A stretch of 8,476 bases of DNA from a bacterium (GCA_018819665.1 JAHJOY010000337.1:1-8476); one strand, 5' to 3'; positions 1 through 7,266 are shown, counted from the first letter of the stretch. Translations and numbers: made by a program. Notes: generated by a model not told the origin, from the sequence alone.

Positions 1-114
1 AGAAAATAGAAGTCAGAAGCCAGAGAGAAACAGTGATGAGTAATATATGATAAGTAAGTATTTGTATGTTCCAGATCGTAGGTTTTCTCTCTTTTTGCCA
101 TTTAAATACGAACG

Positions 115-134
115 CGATACACGATACGATACAC
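115..134. repeat. Short tandem repeat of CGATAC units
   Basis: Three copies of CGATAC start at 115, 122 and 127 just downstream of the mreB stop. The 127 copy shares its first base with the end of the 122 copy. On the minus strand the unit reads GTATCG, which is also the unit of the degenerate heptamer repeat at 8104-8133. A separate AGAAGTC/AGAAGCC pair lies at 8-21. No gene or clear terminator is visible in bases 1-145. Confidence 0.6.
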
Positions 135-145
135 TAACGACTATT

Positions 146-1186
146 TTAAACTGTTTTGGCTGTTCTAATCAATACCCTTTGGTAAAAATTAAAATCATCC
201 AAAACCTTCCCTATCCCCTTAATAACACAGTATACCGGTTTTGGAGATACAAAAACTGGAATACCTATCTCTTCTTGTAAAAGTTCTGGTAAACCTACTA
301 AAAGTGAACCTCCACCAGTCATAATCACTCCTTTATCCACAATATCTGAGATCAATTCAGGAGGTGTTTTTTCTAAAACCATCCTCACTGTATTAGCAAT
401 TATTCTTAGGGGTTCAGAAAGGGCTTCCCTTAATTCATCTTTAGAAATTTTAATTATTTTAGGAAGACCCGCAACTTTGTCTCTCCCCCTAATCTCATAA
501 TCACCATTTTCTCCATCTGCCTTATTTGCGGATAAACCAAGCTTAATTTCTTCAGCAGTTAATTCACCAATATATAAATTATGTGCTTGTTTAACGTATT
601 TACTAATGGTTTCATTGATATAATCCCCGGCAACTTGACTCAATTCGCTTACCACTATTCCTCCCAAAGATATTATGGCTACCTCGGAAGTTCCTCCCCC
701 TACATCTATTACCAAATTTCCCATAGGTTCAAATATAGGAAGTCCTACACCAATAGCTGCTGCTATAAGCTCGTCTATCAGAAACACACGTCCCGCTCCG
801 GATTTATAAGCAACTTCTGATACTGCTCTTTTTTCTACCTCCGTAACCCCGGAAGGAACACAAATTACAACCGATAGCCTTGAAAAACGATTAGGATTAT
901 GAATTTTTTTAATAAAATATTTTAACATTTCAGCAGTAGCTTCAAAGTCAGCTATCACCCCTTCTTTTAAGGGTCTGACGGTAAATATACCTCGGGGAGT
1001 TCTCCCCAGCATCTTTTTCGCTTCCTCCCCTACTGCTAATATCCTATTCCCTCCATCCTTAAAAGCAACAACTGACGGTTCGTATAAGACAATTCCCTTC
1101 CCCTTGATATATACAAGGGTGGTGGAAGTACCTAAATCAATTCCTATATTTTTTGAAAATGACCCGAATAGAAAATCTCCCCACAT
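146..1186 (-). CDS. mreB: Rod shape-determining protein MreB (actin-like ATPase)
   Basis: This is a bacterial actin homologue that polymerises under the inner membrane and guides lateral peptidoglycan synthesis. The 346-residue length is normal for the family. The first phosphate motif DLGTSTT is at 17-23, the second phosphate motif DVGGGTSEVA at 161-170, and the adenosine motif MTGGG at 289-293. The N-terminus (MWGDFLFGSFSK) looks like the amphipathic membrane-binding helix of Gram-negative MreB. ATG at 1186 is preceded by AAGGAG at 1201-1196 with a 9-base gap. Two motifs differ from common MreB as I remember it: LIDEL replaces LIEEP (136-140), and AGD replaces GGD (186-188). The gene is separated from the antiporter operon by 228 bases and probably has its own promoter. 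No mreC start follows within the 145 bases that remain. Being a specialised MreB paralogue is possible; DnaK/Hsp70 is excluded by length. Confidence 0.95.
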   Translation of the reverse strand: MWGDFLFGSFSKNIGIDLGTSTTLVYIKGKGIVLYEPSVVAFKDGGNRILAVGEEAKKMLGRTPRGIFTVRPLKEGVIADFEATAEMLKYFIKKIHNPNRFSRLSVVICVPSGVTEVEKRAVSEVAYKSGAGRVFLIDELIAAAIGVGLPIFEPMGNLVIDVGGGTSEVAIISLGGIVVSELSQVAGDYINETISKYVKQAHNLYIGELTAEEIKLGLSANKADGENGDYEIRGRDKVAGLPKIIKISKDELREALSEPLRIIANTVRMVLEKTPPELISDIVDKGVIMTGGGSLLVGLPELLQEEIGIPVFVSPKPVYCVIKGIGKVLDDFNFYQRVLIRTAKTV

Positions 1187-1195
1187 TTCCTATTT

Positions 1196-1201
1196 CTCCT
1201 T
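1196..1201 (-). promoter_or_regulatory. Ribosome binding site of mreB
   Basis: AAGGAG on the minus strand lies 9 bases before the ATG at 1186, which fixes the start that includes the amphipathic N-terminal helix. Confidence 0.7.
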
Positions 1202-1225
1202 TTTCACATATATTTTTATTTCTTA

Positions 1226-1300
1226 AAATATTCCGAATTACCTCACTAAAAATATATTTTGAACATTATAAATACCTCAAATAAAAAATACTTCGAATTA
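1226..1300. repeat. Spaced direct repeat upstream of mreB
   Basis: Two 15-base copies, 1226-1240 (AAATATTCCGAATTA) and 1286-1300 (AAATACTTCGAATTA), match at 13 of 15 positions and are exactly 60 bases apart. A second related pair beginning CCTCA, at 1241 and 1275, lies between them. The candidate mreB promoter lies between the copies, so an operator role is possible. The region is very AT-rich, so chance similarity is also possible. Confidence 0.45.
1251..1280 (-). promoter_or_regulatory. Candidate mreB promoter
   Basis: On the minus strand TTGAGG (1280-1275) is followed after 18 bases by TATATT (1256-1251), a passable sigma70-type pair. A TATAAT at 1270-1265 is an alternative -10 without a good -35. 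Either would give a leader of roughly 60-75 bases to the mreB ATG. The DNA is AT-rich, so this is only a candidate. Confidence 0.35.
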
Positions 1301-1414
1301 TTTTAATTATAACCTAATCTCCTCTATATTTAAAGGTAGAAAATTATCTCATTAAATATATGAGGATGTAATAGGAAATATTGAGTATAAGGCAGAAAGA
1401 GAAAAATTTAAAAA

Positions 1415-3202
1415 CTAAACTATTACAAAAAATAATGTTACAAATAATGTAATCAAAGTCAGTATCACCCAGGATAGATGTATATTTAAATCTTGTGAGT
1501 GTACACTGTCGAGCTTTTTACATAGCTTATCTGCTAATATAGCAATATTACAATAAATTCTATCTATACTTAAATATTTGACCAATTTTGCCATAAAGCT
1601 GCCTATCTTAAATTCTTTCTTTTCTCGACCTATTAACCCTAGCTTTGATGCCGTAATATAAGCAACGAAGCCTGAAGTTACTATAAATAAAGTATCTAAA
1701 GCTGTGCCTTGAGTCCAGAATTCTACCTTTAAAATCAATCGGGGCTGAACTAGCCCAGCTATTGCAAATGTTATGAAACTATTCAGCACAAACTTTGCAT
1801 ATATTCCCAAAAATACACATAAAATCGCAAGCACTATCATGGGTAACAGTATTAGTATTGGTGCTTCTTTAGCGGCTATCAACTGCTTTTTAGATTCACC
1901 GAAAAAGGTATAGCCTATTAATTTAAGAAAAGATGCAAAGGTTAGGGCTGCAGTGACCATCATCACAAATTTAAGTACAAAACCAAAATTAGCTATAGCT
2001 TCAGTAAGTACTGTCTTACTTGCAAATCCATTAAACGGTGGTATGCCCGAAATAGCTAAGGCAGCAATAATGCAAGTGGACGTGGTTATCGGTATCCTCT
2101 TCCATAAGCCACCTAAATCATCAAGCTTTCTCATGCCAGTCGAATAAATAACTGCACCCATACACAGAAATAACAATCCTTTGAACAGAGCATGGTTTAC
2201 CAGGTGATACAGCCCACCAGCCAGGCCAAGTTCAGTGCCCAGCCCTATACCTAAGAGGATATATCCCATCTGGCTTATACTATGATATGCTAATAATCGC
2301 TTAACATCTGTTTGTACCAAAGCTAAGAGCACACCGATCAGCATAGAAACTGCACCAGCAGATATAACTAGTATATTTAATAGCTCTCCAAAGTTGGTTG
2401 CAGGTAAATCGAAGTTCAACATAGGGAAGATAAATCTTATTATGCCATAAGCGCCTATTTTTATCATCATACCGGACAGAAAGGCACTGACAGGCGATGG
2501 TGCAGCAGGATGTGCATCTGGCAGCCAGGTATGTAATGGGACTATACCAGCCTTGATAAAGCAACCCACCAGGAATAGTATGGGCACTATGGGGACACCA
2601 GACTTATTAACCCCAGTCATTTCATAGCTACCCGTTTCTACATAAATCAAAATGATAGATAATAAAATGAGAAAAGCGCCGATTAAAGTCATGAGTATAT
2701 ATTTATAGCCAGCTTGCAATGCAACAACAGTCTTTTTATGTATTATGAGAAAATATGTAGCCACAGCTGTCATTTCAAGGAACACATAAAAGTTTATAAG
2801 ATCTTTGGCAAATACCGTGCCTTGAACGGCTCCCAGTAATATCAACAGCAAAGAATAATACCTAACCAGATCGGTTTTGATATAGCTTATGGAATATATA
2901 GAGACCGCAAGCCATAACAAGAAGCTAACTATAGCTATAATAATACTTAGTCCATCTACCTGGAGACGTAGTCCAAAGGGAGCTACCTGTGGCAAAAAAA
3001 CGCCATAAATTGTATTGCCTTTGAGAATCTCAAATAACATGAGTCCAAGCAAACAAGCCATCGCTATCGCTACAAGAAAAATAATGACTAGTATCAGCCG
3101 AAGCTGTTGAGCTTGATTGAATCGTCCCCTGACGAACAACACCACAGTTAAAGACAAAAAAAGGGGTATAATTACAGTTAAAAGTGGAAGATTAGAATTC
3201 AA
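1415..3202 (-). CDS. Second large Mrp antiporter subunit (MnhD/NuoL-like, probable MrpA N-terminal equivalent)
   Basis: This is a proton-conducting membrane transporter of the NuoL/NuoM/MrpA/MrpD family, of about 595 residues, with 14 or more hydrophobic helices. Numbered from the alternative GTG at 3241, the family ion-path residues are visible: Glu156 in YVFLEMTA, Lys230 in FIKAGIVPLHTWLPDAH, Lys261 in SGMMIKIG, and Lys354 in NHALFKG. It also has VQTDVKRLLAYHSISQMG and SGIPPFNGFASK. It is about 100 residues longer than the preceding MnhD and keeps a NuoL-like C-terminal extension with SQDLNIHLSW and a last hydrophobic helix. No separate mrpA exists here, so I infer that it supplies the MrpA NuoL-like half. 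TTG at 3202 is chosen because a near-perfect Shine-Dalgarno precedes it; the GTG at 3241 has none. It is the last gene of the operon. Confidence 0.88.
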   Translation of the reverse strand: MNSNLPLLTVIIPLFLSLTVVLFVRGRFNQAQQLRLILVIIFLVAIAMACLLGLMLFEILKGNTIYGVFLPQVAPFGLRLQVDGLSIIIAIVSFLLWLAVSIYSISYIKTDLVRYYSLLLILLGAVQGTVFAKDLINFYVFLEMTAVATYFLIIHKKTVVALQAGYKYILMTLIGAFLILLSIILIYVETGSYEMTGVNKSGVPIVPILFLVGCFIKAGIVPLHTWLPDAHPAAPSPVSAFLSGMMIKIGAYGIIRFIFPMLNFDLPATNFGELLNILVISAGAVSMLIGVLLALVQTDVKRLLAYHSISQMGYILLGIGLGTELGLAGGLYHLVNHALFKGLLFLCMGAVIYSTGMRKLDDLGGLWKRIPITTSTCIIAALAISGIPPFNGFASKTVLTEAIANFGFVLKFVMMVTAALTFASFLKLIGYTFFGESKKQLIAAKEAPILILLPMIVLAILCVFLGIYAKFVLNSFITFAIAGLVQPRLILKVEFWTQGTALDTLFIVTSGFVAYITASKLGLIGREKKEFKIGSFMAKLVKYLSIDRIYCNIAILADKLCKKLDSVHSQDLNIHLSWVILTLITLFVTLFFVIV

Positions 3203-3212
3203 AACTGGAAAT

Positions 3213-3222
3213 TCACCACCTT
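3213..3222 (-). promoter_or_regulatory. Ribosome binding site deciding the start of the second large subunit
   Basis: AAGGTGGTGA on the minus strand matches the consensus AAGGAGGTGA at 9 of 10 bases and ends 10 bases before TTG at 3202. It lies inside the reading frame that would start from GTG at 3241. That GTG has no Shine-Dalgarno, so TTG is the better start, although the spacing is on the long side. Confidence 0.55.
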
Positions 3223-3256
3223 TAGATAATATTCTATACACAACGATACTTATTTT

Positions 3257-4738
3257 TTATGGGACGACATGGGATAAGAGCAATCCCACCGCTGGTTTTA
3301 CCAGGGATATGCCCAGAGCTGGTATAAGTCCAAGCAAGAGACATCCAGCCGTCAAAATATAAATCGGCCAGGCTCTAAAGAAATTACCTCTATGAACCAC
3401 CTGCCCCTCTCCATGAGTAGGTATAGGGCTATGTTCCAGTGGGCTACTAAAAAGTACTTGTATCACACGAAAATAATATGCAGCAGAAATCGCACTCGCC
3501 ACAAGTATGATCACTACAAGGACAGTGTAACCAGCCTCTATAGCTGCTAAGCATATCAACAATTTACTTGCAAAGCCGTTAATAGGTGGTATACCGATCA
3601 TACCTAATGAAGCTATGACAAAGGCAAAGGTTATAGCCGGCTGTTGTCTATTAAATCCACTAAGCCCTTTTATCTCTCTCGTACCAGCCTCAGCAATCAT
3701 TATACCTGCACAAAAGAATAGAGTGCTCTTCATTATAGCATGGTTTAAAACATGAAATAACGCGCCAATAAGTCCCAACTCAGTTCCGATGCCCAACCCG
3801 ATAAGCACAATCCCAAGCTGATTAATAGTCGAATATGCCAGTAATCGTTTCAAGTCTGTCTGTACCAGTGCCATACTTGCACCAAATAGAAGTGTACCTG
3901 CACCTAGAACCATTAATATAGCGTGACTACTAATAGTAAAAAATGTTTCTGCACTGAATATGCTATAGGTCACTCTAATTAAGACATATATACCTATCTT
4001 CACGGTAACACCGGAAAGTAATGCACTAATAGGCGATGGTGCCATAGAATGTGCATCTGGTAACCATCCGTGAAGTGGGAACATAGCTATTTTTATGCCC
4101 ATACCAGTAGCTATGAGCACAAAGGACATTAGCACCATTCGCGTGTTAGAATTAAATGCCACCGACATTTTTTCAGCTATATGAAATATATCCAGTGTAC
4201 CAGTCATAGCATAAAGAAAGCCAACTCCTAACAGGAAGAAAGATAACCCCACACCGCCCATAATAAGGTAATTAAAGCTCGCCCTTAAAGTCACTCCTGT
4301 CTTAGGATAGGCAATGAGCAAATACATAGCCAGCGATAAAAGCTCGTAGAAGACGTACATATTGAATATATCAGCAGTATAAATGACCCCAATCATACTG
4401 CTTAATGAAATAAGCAGTAGAAAATAATATGTCCTGCCATAGTGCCTCTCAGGTATAGAGTATACAACTATTAATAGCCCTAAACCCAGTACTATCAAGG
4501 AGAAGAAAAGACTTAACTCATCTACCACCAAATTGATACCTAACGGACCTTGCCAACCTCCAAGATGGTAGGTTATCTTATCACCATATAGAATCCGAGA
4601 AGACTGGATTGATATAAACACGATTGAAGCTATAAGACTAGCAATCGATAATATAATCTTATATTTTCTGGTAAGCAACACAAGAAATGCAGCCAGAAGC
4701 GGTGATATTATGATCAGAATGGGGATATGAACTACCAA
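3257..4738 (-). CDS. mnhD: Na+/H+ antiporter subunit D (MnhD/MrpD)
   Basis: This is one of the large ion-translocating subunits of the Mrp complex, homologous to NuoM/NuoL of complex I. At 493 residues with about 14 hydrophobic helices it has the usual MrpD length. Diagnostic residues are Glu132 in YVFYELLSLAMYLL, Lys216 in GIKIAMFPLHGWLPDAH, the APSPISALLSG loop with Lys247, VQTDLKRLLAYSTINQLG at 292-309, and Lys337 in NHAIMKS. These form the hydrophilic ion path known in the family. The start is TTG at 4738, preceded by AAAGGAG (4755-4749) inside the end of mnhC. The gap to mnhC is 4 bases. It is clearly paralogous to the next gene, and both share GTELGL in the same loop. Confidence 0.95.
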   Translation of the reverse strand: MVVHIPILIIISPLLAAFLVLLTRKYKIILSIASLIASIVFISIQSSRILYGDKITYHLGGWQGPLGINLVVDELSLFFSLIVLGLGLLIVVYSIPERHYGRTYYFLLLISLSSMIGVIYTADIFNMYVFYELLSLAMYLLIAYPKTGVTLRASFNYLIMGGVGLSFFLLGVGFLYAMTGTLDIFHIAEKMSVAFNSNTRMVLMSFVLIATGMGIKIAMFPLHGWLPDAHSMAPSPISALLSGVTVKIGIYVLIRVTYSIFSAETFFTISSHAILMVLGAGTLLFGASMALVQTDLKRLLAYSTINQLGIVLIGLGIGTELGLIGALFHVLNHAIMKSTLFFCAGIMIAEAGTREIKGLSGFNRQQPAITFAFVIASLGMIGIPPINGFASKLLICLAAIEAGYTVLVVIILVASAISAAYYFRVIQVLFSSPLEHSPIPTHGEGQVVHRGNFFRAWPIYILTAGCLLLGLIPALGISLVKPAVGLLLSHVVP

Positions 4739-4742
4739 ATAA

Positions 4743-5090
4743 TTATCGCTCCTTTGAGAGTTGCTGGATGTCTAAAGTCTTGTATTTGGAATAGATTTTT
4801 ACGATCAGCGCTAATGCCAAAGCAGTCACAGAAATACCGATCACAATTGCAGTAAGCATCAGTGCTTGAGGTAATGGGTCAACAAATATAGTAGTGGGGT
4901 TACCGCCAGTCGTCCCCTTCTCCAATATTGGCGCCAAGCCACCTTTCCTGTAGCCGATACTTATGAAAAATAGTACAATACTACCATTCATTATGGTTAG
5001 CCCCATGATCTTTTTTATCAAGTTGTTTTTACTCATTACACCATACAAGCCAATCATACAGACCAAAAGGCTGATATTTACTGGATTCAT
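4743..5090 (-). CDS. mnhC: Na+/H+ antiporter subunit C (MnhC/MrpC, NuoK-like)
   Basis: This is a small three-helix subunit homologous to NuoK that connects the large antiporter subunits in the Mrp membrane complex. Its 115 residues fit the family. Visible signatures are GLYGVMSKNNLIKKIMGL in the first third and VDPLPQALMLTAIVIG at 70-85, the latter typical of MrpC and MbhG. The tail after about residue 97 is charged and probably cytoplasmic. ATG at 5090 overlaps the mnhB stop by 4 bases (ATGA) and is preceded by GAGGTGAA inside mnhB, which points to translational coupling. Confidence 0.95.
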   Translation of the reverse strand: MNPVNISLLVCMIGLYGVMSKNNLIKKIMGLTIMNGSIVLFFISIGYRKGGLAPILEKGTTGGNPTTIFVDPLPQALMLTAIVIGISVTALALALIVKIYSKYKTLDIQQLSKER

Positions 5091-5512
5091 ATTTCACCTC
5101 TATACCTAACTAATGCATAGAATATAACTGAAACACCCGCAGCTACTTTGATGCCGATGGCTATGTTAAGAAGCAACATCAACCCGCCACTAGCAATCTG
5201 GCCCGGATTGCCTAATGGCAGAAAATTGCCTAGAAAGGAGTAGCCTAGAAATATACCCAGAAAACCCAAAAAGATTAAGGTTAATATCCCTAATTTCTCC
5301 AACATGTTTAGCCATCTGCTCTTAAATTTCTTTTCCGTTTGCTCTATGCTATGAGAGAGCGCTAAAAGTATTATAGCTGTACCTAGCACAACTCCACCTT
5401 GAAAACCACCACCTGGCGATAGATGCCCATGTGATATCAGATAAAATCCAAAAAGCACGATGAAAGGAAATAACTTCTGGGCTATAGTCCTAATTATCTT
5501 TGAGCTCCTCAT
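5087..5512 (-). CDS. mnhB: Na+/H+ antiporter subunit B (MnhB/MrpB, MbhF-like)
   Basis: This is a four-helix membrane subunit of the Mrp antiporter. In 141 residues it carries the hallmark HGHLSPGGGFQGG at 28-40 and the C-terminal NIAIGIKVAAGVSVIFYAL segment of the MnhB family. It covers only the MrpB unit; the region that precedes it in MrpA proteins is encoded by the separate upstream genes. ATG at 5512 directly abuts the upstream stop codon (5513-5515), and GGGGGA lies 8 bases before the start. Confidence 0.95.
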   Translation of the reverse strand: MRSSKIIRTIAQKLFPFIVLFGFYLISHGHLSPGGGFQGGVVLGTAIILLALSHSIEQTEKKFKSRWLNMLEKLGILTLIFLGFLGIFLGYSFLGNFLPLGNPGQIASGGLMLLLNIAIGIKVAAGVSVIFYALVRYRGEI

Positions 5513-5782
5513 CTATCTTTTCCCCCGCAAACAGAATACAACTCCTGCTACTGCCACGAATAAGACTATTGTCTCCATAAGGGTGTCATAAGCACGATAA
5601 CCAAGATATATGGCCGCAACCAGGTTAATTGCTCCGGTATCGTAAAGACCTTGCTCGATATAGTAATTAGCGACATCCAGGTTCTTCGGATTGCCATATT
5701 CGATATCGACAGATAAGATAAACAATATGGTCATTGCAAGTATTATAATAATAAAAAAAGCTTTTTTCATTTCTTTGAACAT
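5513..5782 (-). CDS. MbhE-like subunit (equivalent of part of the MrpA C-terminus)
   Basis: This 89-residue protein has two hydrophobic helices (about 8-25 and 70-86) and a conserved loop between them. The loop NYYIEQGLYDTGAINLV followed by AIYLGYRAYDTLMET (39-71) is the signature of MbhE and of the matching region of MrpA (MrpA_C/MbhE family). In canonical Mrp operons this piece is fused to MrpA; here, as in archaeal membrane-bound hydrogenases, it stands alone between an MbhD-like gene and mnhB. The stop abuts the mnhB ATG. The start ATG at 5782 has only a weak upstream Shine-Dalgarno. A second in-frame ATG lies four codons downstream. Confidence 0.9.
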   Translation of the reverse strand: MFKEMKKAFFIIIILAMTILFILSVDIEYGNPKNLDVANYYIEQGLYDTGAINLVAAIYLGYRAYDTLMETIVLFVAVAGVVFCLRGKR

Positions 5783-5804
5783 CCATTATTCCATAAAATA
5801 TTAT

Positions 5805-6677
5805 TTAATGAAAGTATTTTCTATATACCTTTTGATAAGTGCCATCCTCGTTGATCCCTTTTAAGAAAGCATTCAATTCGACTAACAGCTCTGGCTTATC
5901 TTTAGATACACCATATCCGTACTGTTGCAAGCCAGTAATGGTATCGACATTTTTCAGGTTAGGATAAAATATGTGCCCTATTAATGCCTCTGGTAAGTCA
6001 ACAGCAACGGCGTTGATTCTGCCTTCAGATACTGCTTGTAATAATGTGTTTGGGTCGGAGAAGTTAGTATCAATTTTAATGCCTTCAATTGATTGCAATG
6101 CAGACAGATAAGAGGTATCTTTAACGGAGGTAACAATTTTATCCTTTAGATCGCTAAGAGAGTTCAGTGCAGTGTTCTCTCTGTTAGTTACTATTACTAC
6201 TTTGGTTGGGAAATAGCCATCAGAGAAACAGATCTGCTTCATACGCTCATCCAGGCGAGTCATACCTGCACCTATAACATCTCCTTTGCCGGATATGAGC
6301 GCTGGGACGAGCTCTTGCCAATCCTGAACGTGTCTTACCTCCAACTCGATGCCTAATTTTCTGGCGAATAGTGATAAAATATCGTAATCGAAACCCGCTG
6401 GACGACCCTTATCATCATAATAGGAAAAGCGACTATGCGGATAGGTTAACATGATAAGCACGCCTCTCTTCTTGATAGCGATTAAGAATATAACTGTAGC
6501 AAATCCAGAGCCTATCGCTGCCTCAGCAATAGCCACATCGGGTGCATGTAGAAAGTAAAATGCCAAAGATAACACGAGACTAAATGCAGACAATACTATT
6601 ACTGCACTTAATAGATTCTTTATTTCAAGTGCCACTAAAGCAAGCACAGGTAACATTATCAAGAAAACAATTAGCAT
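5805..6677 (-). CDS. MbhD-like (DUF4040) antiporter subunit fused to an SBP_bac_3 solute-binding domain
   Basis: Residues 1-70 form three hydrophobic helices ending in APDVAIAEAAIGSGF (45-59), the MbhD/DUF4040 signature found in the MrpA C-terminus. After Lys69-Lys70-Arg71 the frame continues without a break into a full class-3 periplasmic binding domain (72-290). It shows RFSYYDDKGRPAGFDYDI, the ISGKGDVIGAGMTRLDER loop with Arg145 (the usual ligand-carboxylate Arg), SVKDTSY, the NAVAVDLPEA segment with Asp227, and the ending GINEDGTYQKVYRKYF. The binding domain is full length with no obvious missing motif. It has no signal peptide of its own. Amino acids are the usual ligands of this family, but the ligand here is unknown. 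The basic residues after helix 3 favour a cytoplasmic C-terminus, which conflicts with normal SBP location. An internal ATG at 6452 with AGAGG 10 bases upstream might also yield the binding domain alone. ATG at 6677 has a weak local ribosome site. Confidence 0.85.
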   Translation of the reverse strand: MLIVFLIMLPVLALVALEIKNLLSAVIVLSAFSLVLSLAFYFLHAPDVAIAEAAIGSGFATVIFLIAIKKRGVLIMLTYPHSRFSYYDDKGRPAGFDYDILSLFARKLGIELEVRHVQDWQELVPALISGKGDVIGAGMTRLDERMKQICFSDGYFPTKVVIVTNRENTALNSLSDLKDKIVTSVKDTSYLSALQSIEGIKIDTNFSDPNTLLQAVSEGRINAVAVDLPEALIGHIFYPNLKNVDTITGLQQYGYGVSKDKPELLVELNAFLKGINEDGTYQKVYRKYFH

Positions 6678-6706
6678 AATTTCGCAGCTCTAATCTGCTA
6701 CCCCCT

Positions 6707-7003
6707 TTAACATTTCTTTTTCTTCCGCCATGGTTTTATCCCTCTGATGGCAGCAGAGCGTGCTATTGCATGTGAGGCTACCGGGTTGGTCAACAATAAA
6801 AACATCAATATTATTAATATCCTTAAGGATAACGAATCTAAACCCTCTCTCACCATCAAACCGACAAGCAACGCGACGGCGCCTGCAGCATCGCACTTTG
6901 AGCTGGTCTGTAACCGAGTGTAAATATCAGGAAAACGAATGATTCCCAGTGTGCCAAAAAATATAAAAACTAATCCCAGAAATATAAATAGGTAAGCTAT
7001 CAT
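6707..7003 (-). CDS. mnhG: Na+/H+ antiporter subunit G (MnhG/MrpG)
   Basis: This small membrane subunit of the Mrp complex has 98 residues and about three hydrophobic helices. The family core is clear: GTLGIIRFPDIYTRLQ at 17-32, then the Lys36-Cys-Asp38 stretch and LLLTNPVASHAIARSA at 69-84. The C-terminus ends in a lysine run (PWRKKKKC), probably cytoplasmic. ATG at 7003 overlaps the mnhF stop by 4 bases (ATGA), so translation is probably coupled. Other-frame reading of the same DNA gives no credible protein. Confidence 0.94.
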   Translation of the reverse strand: MIAYLFIFLGLVFIFFGTLGIIRFPDIYTRLQTSSKCDAAGAVALLVGLMVREGLDSLSLRILIILMFLLLTNPVASHAIARSAAIRGIKPWRKKKKC

Positions 7004-7266
7004 TTTCTGTCGGTATCCTCACCTTCTAAAAATTTACTAATAGCGATTATGCTTACAAAACCTATAATAGCGTATACCAGTGCCACATCCAGATATATCC
7101 TTCGTTCGAAGAATACTGCAGCAGCTACCATGATCATAACTACTTTAGACGAGATAAGATTAACGGCTGTTAGTCTATCCCATGGTGTAGGCCCAAAAAT
7201 GACCCGATAAAGAGTAAGTGAAGCAGTTATACCTAATACAGTAATAATAATGGTCACAGCAGTCAT
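7000..7266 (-). CDS. mnhF: Na+/H+ antiporter subunit F (MnhF/MrpF)
   Basis: This 88-residue three-helix subunit of the Mrp complex has the family signature RVIFGPTPWDRLTAVN (21-36), Lys41 in SSKVV, and the RIYLDVALVYAIIGF segment (56-70) with its conserved Asp60. The C-terminal EGEDTDRK is hydrophilic. ATG at 7266 overlaps the mnhE stop by 4 bases. AAGGAG, 9 bases upstream and inside mnhE, is a good Shine-Dalgarno. Confidence 0.95.
   Translation of the reverse strand: MTAVTIIITVLGITASLTLYRVIFGPTPWDRLTAVNLISSKVVMIMVAAAVFFERRIYLDVALVYAIIGFVSIIAISKFLEGEDTDRK

Noticed and set aside
47..280. 77-codon plus-strand frame over the end of mreB
   Set aside because: Half of it is antisense to the certain mreB gene, the rest is repeat DNA, and there is no ribosome site or domain.
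581..820. 79-codon plus-strand frame antisense to mreB
   Set aside because: It is a shadow of the mreB coding strand with no homology signal.
1348..1364. Terminator of the antiporter operon (CTCAT/ATGAG hairpin)
   Set aside because: The stem is only 5 AT-rich base pairs with a 7-base loop, and the following sequence is only mildly T-rich.
2301..2564. 87-codon minus-strand frame inside the second large subunit
   Set aside because: It is an out-of-frame reading of a well-conserved antiporter gene and is rich in Cys, Tyr and Trp without family resemblance.
6690..6896. 68-codon minus-strand frame overlapping mnhG
   Set aside because: It lies wholly in another frame of mnhG, is very rich in Arg and Cys at its start, and has no recognisable domain; mnhG is certain in this stretch.
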